Under the pieces are notes generated by a model. That model was not told the origin of the DNA and did no database searches. It was given only the letters and a program-made list of their open reading frames with translations. From Haloferax sp046557615 (lineage in GTDB: Archaea > Halobacteriota > Halobacteria > Halobacteriales > Haloferacaceae), in assembly GCF_046557615.1 (NCBI RefSeq), contig NZ_JBKIII010000001.1:744001-808000 (forward strand): a stretch of 64,000 bases of DNA, read 5' to 3'. Positions 58,813 to 64,000 of the stretch are shown in pieces. A program made the position numbers and the translations under genes. How positions within the stretch are numbered: position 1 is the first letter of the stretch; each line of letters begins with the position of its first letter.

Positions 58813-60698
58813 CGCAACTGTCGCTCCTCTCGGTGCCATATCGGGCCGCCCAGCGGAGCATCAGCATCGTCTTCGCGCTCGCGTTTTTCGCCTTCTCCGG
58901 TGGGGCCGCACTCGGTGGCTTCCTCGGCGCACTCGGCGGCATCCTCTTGGCGGGCCTTGTCATCCTCGCCATCGTTGGCTTCGAGTTCGCCCGCTACCAG
59001 CGATTCGAGTACGAACTCACCCCCGATACGTTCGATATCCGCTCGGGTGTCTTCTCGCGTCGGAACCGCGAGATTCCGTACCGACGAATCCAGAACGTCG
59101 ATATCTCGCGTAACATCGCGCAGCGCCTCTTTGACATCGCCGCGGTGGACCTCGAAACCGCCGGTGGCGACGATACCGAAGGCAGTCTGCACTTCGTCAG
59201 CTACGACGAGGCACTCCGCATCCAGCGCGAAGTCGCCCGACTGAAACGCGGCGAAGCAGACGAAGCGGCACCCGAACCCGACCGCGACGTACTCTTCGAG
59301 TTAGAGCCGCGCGAACTCGCCATCGTCGGCGCGCTATCGTTCGACCTGCGTTTGCCCGGTGCAGTACTCGTCTTCGGGTCGAGTATCTTCCCCGTTCTCG
59401 CATCGTTCGCCGACATTCCGATTCCACTCACCGGAATCGCCGCGTTACTCTTCGGTATCAGCCTGCTGGTACTCCTCGTCGCGTTCATCGCGTGGGCGAC
59501 GGGATTCGTCTCGGCCGTCCTCAACTACTACGGCTTCCGATTGACTCGCGTCGGCGACGAACTCCAATACGAACGTGGCTTGCTCCAACGATACAACGGG
59601 TCGATTCCGCTCGACAAACTCCAGACGCTCACCATCGAGGACAATCCACTGAAGCGCCACTTCGGCTACGCGACGCTCTACGTCGAGACGGCGGGATACA
59701 CGCCCGGCGGCGATAGTTCGGGGTCGGGCCGTGCGCGACGTGGGTCAGAGGCCGCGATTCCACTCTCGCGGCGCGAGCGCGTCGTCCAATTGATCGAAGA
59801 CCTCGAAGGCGTCTCGCCGCCGGAATTCGAACGTCCCCCCACGCGAATCCGCCGACGCTACGCGGTCCGGAACTCGCTCGTGCTGGTTGCGATTACGCTC
59901 GGATTGTTCGCGATGAACTGGGTACTTCCACAGGCGATTCCGTGGTACGCACCGCTTATCTTGATTCCCGGTGCGGTCATGGCAGGCGTCTACCAGTGGC
60001 GACATCGGGGCCACGGGCTCACCGAGAACCACTTCGTGACGCGAAACGGGTTCTGGAAACGGACGACGCGCTTCGTTCCGTACTACCGAATTCAGACGAT
60101 TATCCAACGGCGAACGCCGTTCCAACGTCGCTGGCGGGTTTCGACAGTCACCGCCGACACTGCGGGGACGCTCTCGCTGGTCGGTGGCGACGCGGCGGCA
60201 GTCGATATCGACGCCGGAGACGCGACTGTCCTCCAGAATCGACTCAACGAGCGTCTCGGTGACGCACTCGTCAAACGCCGCGAACAGCGGCAGCGCGCTC
60301 GACAAGCAGCACTCGGTATCTCGACTGGTGGCAACCACGTGGAGTCAGATGTGACCGACGCTGACGACACTGCCGACGCAGACACCAATTCCGACGTTGA
60401 CGACACTGCCAACGTTAACCACAACGCCGACGCCGACCGCACTACCAACGAACCAGCGGACCCGTTCGTCTACTCTGGTCCAATTACTCGGTCGGACGAG
60501 CAGGATGGGGTCGAAAACGGGGAGAACGGCGGCGCGAGCGACGGAATCGACGACGAGGACAGCGACGAGGATGGCGACACAGTCGATTCGGAGGAAGACC
60601 AAGACACCGAGACGGGCGATGCCGACAAATCGACATCGAAACCCGACGAAAGCGACGATTCCGGCTACGATGGTGGAACTAGTTCGGACCGTCGCTAA
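58809..60698 (+). CDS. YdbT-like membrane protein with PH domains and acidic C-terminal tail
   Basis: This 629-residue protein has helical pairs at the start (about residues 10-60) and in the middle (about 170-235), with a third near 355-395. Each is followed by a PH-like domain (FDIRSGVFSRRNREIPYRRIQNVDIS, LQYERGLLQRYNGSIPLDKLQTLTIED, and FWKRTTRFVPYYRIQTIIQR). From about residue 504 it has a highly acidic tail with repeated D/A/T units, which typical YdbT lacks. It is coupled to the YdbS-like gene. Confidence 0.85.
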   Translation: MTQLSLLSVPYRAAQRSISIVFALAFFAFSGGAALGGFLGALGGILLAGLVILAIVGFEFARYQRFEYELTPDTFDIRSGVFSRRNREIPYRRIQNVDISRNIAQRLFDIAAVDLETAGGDDTEGSLHFVSYDEALRIQREVARLKRGEADEAAPEPDRDVLFELEPRELAIVGALSFDLRLPGAVLVFGSSIFPVLASFADIPIPLTGIAALLFGISLLVLLVAFIAWATGFVSAVLNYYGFRLTRVGDELQYERGLLQRYNGSIPLDKLQTLTIEDNPLKRHFGYATLYVETAGYTPGGDSSGSGRARRGSEAAIPLSRRERVVQLIEDLEGVSPPEFERPPTRIRRRYAVRNSLVLVAITLGLFAMNWVLPQAIPWYAPLILIPGAVMAGVYQWRHRGHGLTENHFVTRNGFWKRTTRFVPYYRIQTIIQRRTPFQRRWRVSTVTADTAGTLSLVGGDAAAVDIDAGDATVLQNRLNERLGDALVKRREQRQRARQAALGISTGGNHVESDVTDADDTADADTNSDVDDTANVNHNADADRTTNEPADPFVYSGPITRSDEQDGVENGENGGASDGIDDEDSDEDGDTVDSEEDQDTETGDADKSTSKPDESDDSGYDGGTSSDRR

Positions 60699-60713
60699 CC
60701 GACCTTCGAGAAC

Positions 60714-60722
60714 AAAATATCT
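60714..60722 (+). promoter_or_regulatory. TATA element of the Lrp-type regulator gene
   Basis: AAAATATCT is centred about 30 nt before the ATG at 60749. Confidence 0.45.
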
Positions 60723-60748
60723 TTCTCAGGCCGTTGATACGTACTGGT

Positions 60749-61231
60749 ATGGCTACCGACGATATCGACGACGTTGACCGAGCGGTCCTCTACGCGCTAC
60801 AGGAAGACGCGCGAAATCTGTCGTCGAGCGAAATCGCAAAACGGTCTGGGACATCAGACAGCACCGTCCGAAAGCGAATCAAGCGCCTCGAAGAACGTCA
60901 GATTATCAAAGGCTACCACGCGGCCATCGACTACCAGAAATCCGGCTATCCGCTCCAGATGCTCCTGTTCTGTACCGCGCCGATTCCCGAACGAGGGAAA
61001 AAGATAGAAGACGTGTTGGCTATCGACGGCGTCGTCTCCGTCCAAGAGTTGGTCACCGGTGAGAAGAACCTCCTCGTCACCGTCGTCGGCGAGAACGACG
61101 ACGACATCACGCCGGTCGCACAGGAACTCCTCGACCTCGGGTTGACTGTCGCCGACGAAGTACTCGTCCGAACCCACAAGACGACACCGTTCGGTGGGTT
61201 CACCCGCACTCTCTCAGACGAAGGCGACTGA
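60749..61231 (+). CDS. Lrp/AsnC family transcriptional regulator
   Basis: This 160-residue protein has an N-terminal winged helix-turn-helix (VDRAVLYALQEDARNLSSSEIAKRSGTSDSTVRKRIKRLEE). A C-terminal RAM-like effector domain follows (about residues 75-150; LQMLLFCTAPIPERGKKIEDVLAIDGVVSVQELVTGEKNLLVTVVGEN). It probably forms dimers or octamers that bind a palindrome. It precedes the dabB-dabA genes by about 290 nt on the same strand and may control them. Confidence 0.9.
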   Translation: MATDDIDDVDRAVLYALQEDARNLSSSEIAKRSGTSDSTVRKRIKRLEERQIIKGYHAAIDYQKSGYPLQMLLFCTAPIPERGKKIEDVLAIDGVVSVQELVTGEKNLLVTVVGENDDDITPVAQELLDLGLTVADEVLVRTHKTTPFGGFTRTLSDEGD

Positions 61232-61396
61232 CGAAATCGCCGTGCTGCGACGACGGCAGCCCTCATTCTCTCGCTTTTCCATCGAGTCGCTCAGTGAGAC
61301 TGTCGAACGTCTTCAACCGGACTCTCCTACACGCTCGCGCGGAACAGACAGTAGTATGTTAACGATTACCAATGCGTTCCTACACCCCATCTCTCC

Positions 61397-61409
61397 GAAC
61401 ATAATGTTC
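61397..61409. promoter_or_regulatory. palindromic candidate operator upstream of dabB
   Basis: GAACAT-A-ATGTTC is a perfect 6-bp inverted repeat around a single base. It ends about 11 nt before the TATA element, where an Lrp-type activator or repressor could bind. Confidence 0.5.
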
Positions 61410-61419
61410 CAATAGGAGA

Positions 61420-61428
61420 TTTTATTAC
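61420..61428 (+). promoter_or_regulatory. TATA element for dabB
   Basis: TTTTATTAC predicts transcription near 61450, giving a leader of about 75 nt to the ATG at 61524, or about 17 nt to the GTG at 61467. The 292-nt gap from 61232 holds only this promoter, the palindrome and the direct repeat. Confidence 0.45.
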
Positions 61429-61523
61429 CCAATGTGTTCGTGTATACGTCGAGATAAGGACATTCCGTGTTCGTCGCTCTCGTCGTGAGAGGTCGTCCAC
61501 GGACGGGCCACAATCCACGAACG

Positions 61524-63011
61524 ATGACAGAGAAGACGAGACAACCACAAATCGGACCGCTTCCGAGACCAGCTATCTCGACGTCACGGCTGCCTGCGAC
61601 TCTCACGCGAGTCGTGTGGGCACTGTGGTTCGTGAGCGTCGTCGTGACTGCCGTCCGACTGTCGAGTACCGAGACGTGGTCACTGTGGGGTCTCTTCGCC
61701 GTCGATGGGCTGACCGTGGTGATGTGGGTCGTCGTGACGTTCTTCAGCGGAATCGTCCACAGCTACTCTCGCCGGTACATGGCCGGTGACAGCGCACTCT
61801 CGGCGTTCTTCGCCCGCGTGTTCTCGTTCACGCTCGTCGTGATGGCGCTGGTCGCTTCGAACTCGTTCGTCGTCTTTGCGGTCCTCTGGCTGACCATGGG
61901 ATTAGTGATGAGCAGCCTCATCGGACACGTCGATACGTGGCCACAGGCCCGCCGTGCTGCCGCCACTTCCCGCCGGTACTTCGTCGCGAGTAGTGGATTG
62001 CTCGCTGTCGCCCTCGGACTGGTGTGGTGGGAAACCGGTGCGACGACCATCTCCGCGGTCACCGCGTCGGCAGTGGCACCCTCGGTGATAGTACTCACCG
62101 CGGCGGCGACACTTCTGTTGGCAGCGATGGTTCAATCGGCGCTGCTCCCGTTCCACACGTGGCTTCTGTCGTCGATGACCGCACCCACGCCCGCGTCCGC
62201 GTTGATGCACGCTGGCTTCGTCAACGCTGGCGGCATCCTCTTACTTCGGTTCGCGCCGGTCGTCACCGTCGACGATGGATTCATGCTCGTCATCGTGGTC
62301 GCGGGCGCGGTGAGTGCCCTCCTCGGAAAGCTTCTGAAGACCGTCCAAACCGACGTCAAAGGCAAACTCGGCTGTTCTACTATCGGACAGATGGGGTTCA
62401 TGTTCATGCAAGCGGGACTAGGCTTCTTCGGCGCGGCTATCACCCACCTCATCCTCCACGGGTTCTACAAAGCCTACCAGTTCCTCTCGGCAGGGAACAA
62501 CGTCGAACAGCAGAATCCACGCGCACCGAACGCCGAACCACAATCGCTGGGCCTTGCCGGAATCGCCGCGATACTGGTGACCGCACTCGCAGGCGGGGTC
62601 GTCTTCGCCACGCTCACCGGCGAAGGGACGGCGTTCGACAGTGGCCTGCTTCTCGCGGGGTTGGTCGTCTTGACGACGATGCACGCCGCCCGTGGGGTCG
62701 TCCGGAACTCGTCGTTGCCAGCGGCCCTTCGATACGGGGGTGTCGCGCTGGTCTTCCTCCCGGCAATCGCCGTCTACGCGTGGGTGTACACACTCATCGA
62801 ACACGCGCTGGTCGGCGTCCCGCTCGTGACGGCTCCGACCGAATTGACGGTCGTTCACCTCGCCGTCGCCGCGGCGTTCGTCTTCGCGTACCTCGCCATC
62901 GAGAGTGGCGTCTACCAGCGGAGTCACCGCCTGTACGTGACTCTCGTGAACGCGACGACACCCGCACCAGGAACGATTACGACTACCAGAGAGGAGTACA
63001 ATGAACACTAA
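61524..63011 (+). CDS. dabB: DabB: proton-conducting NuoL-like subunit of the inorganic carbon transporter
   Basis: This 495-residue membrane protein resembles the antiporter subunits of complex I (NuoL/MrpA). It contains the channel region SALLPFHTWLLSSMTAPTPASALMHAGFVNAGG and the conserved KLGCSTIGQMGFMFMQAGLGFFGAAITHLILHGFYKAYQFL. It lies directly before and overlaps dabA by 11 nt. In DAB complexes it is thought to couple the cation gradient to carbon uptake. The ATG at 61524 is chosen; a GTG at 61467 would add 19 residues. Confidence 0.85.
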   Translation: MTEKTRQPQIGPLPRPAISTSRLPATLTRVVWALWFVSVVVTAVRLSSTETWSLWGLFAVDGLTVVMWVVVTFFSGIVHSYSRRYMAGDSALSAFFARVFSFTLVVMALVASNSFVVFAVLWLTMGLVMSSLIGHVDTWPQARRAAATSRRYFVASSGLLAVALGLVWWETGATTISAVTASAVAPSVIVLTAAATLLLAAMVQSALLPFHTWLLSSMTAPTPASALMHAGFVNAGGILLLRFAPVVTVDDGFMLVIVVAGAVSALLGKLLKTVQTDVKGKLGCSTIGQMGFMFMQAGLGFFGAAITHLILHGFYKAYQFLSAGNNVEQQNPRAPNAEPQSLGLAGIAAILVTALAGGVVFATLTGEGTAFDSGLLLAGLVVLTTMHAARGVVRNSSLPAALRYGGVALVFLPAIAVYAWVYTLIEHALVGVPLVTAPTELTVVHLAVAAAFVFAYLAIESGVYQRSHRLYVTLVNATTPAPGTITTTREEYNEH

Positions 63012-64000
63012 CGACACGATACTCGACGCCATCGAACAGGCTGCAACCACCGTCGGACGGGTCTGGCCGCTCCACTCGTTCGTGACGGCGAACCCACTCA
63101 GCGGGTTCGAAGACCGGCCTTTCCACGAAGCCGTCGAACAGGCTGAGTCGCTGTTCGGTGGAGATGGGTACCCGAGTGCCGACGTGTTCCGCGCTGCGTT
63201 CGAAGCAGGGCAAATCGACCTCGAGACACTCCAGAACGAGTTAGCAGAACACGGATACGACGAAGACCCGGAGACGCTCCTGGCGCAGATGGAGTCCGCA
63301 TCCGAAACGACTCCGCAGGGAGACGACGAAACGACGGGGCAGGAAGCCATCGACGAAACCTTGACGAAGTGGCTCGCGGCCTTCCTCGACGAGGGGCACG
63401 CTTCGTGGTCGATGCCGAACCGCGAGCAGGGATTCTACGCCGCGTTTCGCTCTGTTGCTCGTCACGACCAGTCGCTCCCGAACCGGAGTGCCATCACAAC
63501 CTATCCGGACGACCCCATAGCTGCACTCGAGACGGTACTCTCGACCGTTCCCGAGGAAGACTGGGCCTCGCTCTTCGAGTACCACCTCAGCAGGCTCCCC
63601 GGCTGGACGGGTCTCATCAAGCAACGCGAGGCCAGCGAAAGCGACTGGAACGCCGCTTCGCCGATTACTCTCACGGAGTATCTCGCCGCTCGGGTCGTCC
63701 TCACGGACCACCTCGATGGACAACTGACTCCACCTGCTGAGTGGACAGCGGCATCGACTCAGGAACAGCACCCCAGCGACGACGTTCCACTCGCCGAGTG
63801 CTGGTTGCGTGCGTGGGAAGCCACGTACCGCGGGCAACTCGTCGATGCCGTGACCGAGACGAGTCAGTCGCCCCAGACGCCCGGAGACGGTGGACGCCCG
63901 GATGCACAACTGGTCTTCTGTATCGACACGCGCTCGGAGATTATTCGTCGCCACATCGAATCGACGGGGGCCTACGAAACCTACGGTTACGCCGGGTTCT
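63001..64000 (+). CDS. dabA: DabA: DUF2309 zinc protein of the inorganic carbon transporter (partial)
   Basis: The reading frame starts with ATG at 63001 and stays open to the window end, giving 333 residues of a protein normally near 800. Its start, RVWPLHSFVTANPLSGFEDRPF, is typical of DUF2309 (DabA), a beta-carbonic-anhydrase-like protein. The first zinc-site pair, Cys307 and Asp309 in FCIDTRSE, is present. The other ligands (a His and a Cys) would lie beyond the window. With DabB it should accumulate bicarbonate, using a cation gradient. Confidence 0.87.
   Translation, partial: MNTNDTILDAIEQAATTVGRVWPLHSFVTANPLSGFEDRPFHEAVEQAESLFGGDGYPSADVFRAAFEAGQIDLETLQNELAEHGYDEDPETLLAQMESASETTPQGDDETTGQEAIDETLTKWLAAFLDEGHASWSMPNREQGFYAAFRSVARHDQSLPNRSAITTYPDDPIAALETVLSTVPEEDWASLFEYHLSRLPGWTGLIKQREASESDWNAASPITLTEYLAARVVLTDHLDGQLTPPAEWTAASTQEQHPSDDVPLAECWLRAWEATYRGQLVDAVTETSQSPQTPGDGGRPDAQLVFCIDTRSEIIRRHIESTGAYETYGYAGF

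Larger units (their letters stand above)
61364..61439. repeat. imperfect direct repeat flanking the dabB promoter
   Basis: ATTACCAATGCGTTC (61365-61379) and ATTACCCAATGTGTTC (61424-61439) are nearly identical and lie about 60 nt apart. They flank the palindrome at 61397-61409; the second copy overlaps the TATA element. Confidence 0.4.

Noticed and set aside
1..64000. tRNA, rRNA, CRISPR array, insertion sequence, prophage or replication origin.
   Set aside because: I saw no tRNA-like T-arm signatures in the gaps, no regularly spaced repeats, no transposase or integrase, and no Orc1/Cdc6 gene.

Overview
This 64 kb window looks like the chromosome of a halophilic archaeon, most probably Haloferax or a close relative in the Haloferacaceae. 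The predicted proteins are strongly acidic. Many genes have a T/A-rich TATA element about 25-29 nt before the start codon and no Shine-Dalgarno sequence, which is the leaderless-transcript pattern. Secretion signals are Tat type with haloarchaeal lipoboxes. The gene content (ADP-forming acetyl-CoA synthetase, a complex I operon without NADH module genes, form III RuBisCO with AMP phosphorylase, Agl23, PurE/PurK) fits. The order resembles what I remember of the Haloferax volcanii nuo region, but I could not compare it here. I found no rRNA, tRNA, CRISPR array, insertion sequence, integrase or origin, and no gap above 300 bases.

Layout. 1-7.9 kb: an oxidoreductase, a methyltransferase, a PQQ-type sugar dehydrogenase lipoprotein, an ABC-2 exporter, a ZIP metal transporter with a metal-repressor-like operator, and a mechanosensitive-channel-like protein. 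8.0-11.2 kb: ADP-forming acetyl-CoA synthetase followed by a protein resembling the regulatory half of phosphotransacetylase. 11.3-20.1 kb: a sensor kinase, M24 peptidase, DUF21/CBS protein, halolysin-like protease, membrane proteins, an MFS transporter and two tiny proteins. 20.2-24.2 kb: an ABC-2 exporter run together with a CBS-ParB/SerK-like protein, preceded by a TrkA-N/DHH phosphoesterase.

24.3-34.7 kb holds the complete membrane and hydrogenase-like arms of complex I (nuoA, B, CD, H, I, J1, J2, K, L, M, N) on the minus strand. Its only sizeable gap is filled by an unreported-looking 36-codon reading frame. 34.9-40.2 kb: purE-purK, agl23, then ribH and an aminotransferase. 40.2-44.8 kb: a lipoprotein, then a MacB/LolD-like ABC system whose first gene encodes a membrane-anchored surface protein with CARDB-like repeats. 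45.0-50.7 kb: a Hel308-like helicase beside the three genes of the AMP (pentose bisphosphate) pathway: RuBisCO, ribose-1,5-bisphosphate isomerase and AMP phosphorylase. AMP is phosphorolysed to ribose-1,5-bisphosphate, isomerised to ribulose-1,5-bisphosphate and carboxylated to 3-phosphoglycerate.

50.8-57.3 kb: thioredoxin, a small regulator/membrane pair, an Old Yellow Enzyme, an AspA-type hydrolase, an aldo/keto reductase and small proteins. 57.3-60.7 kb: a leaderless micro-gene coupled to a coiled protein, then two PH-domain membrane proteins. The window ends with an Lrp regulator followed by dabB and the first third of dabA, a dissolved inorganic carbon accumulation complex. The most interesting unexplained signals are the nuo micro-ORF, several strong palindromes at promoters (ZIP, ribH, dabB, acs, the kinase and the 57.3 kb locus), and the mirror-symmetric divergent promoter at 55.9 kb.
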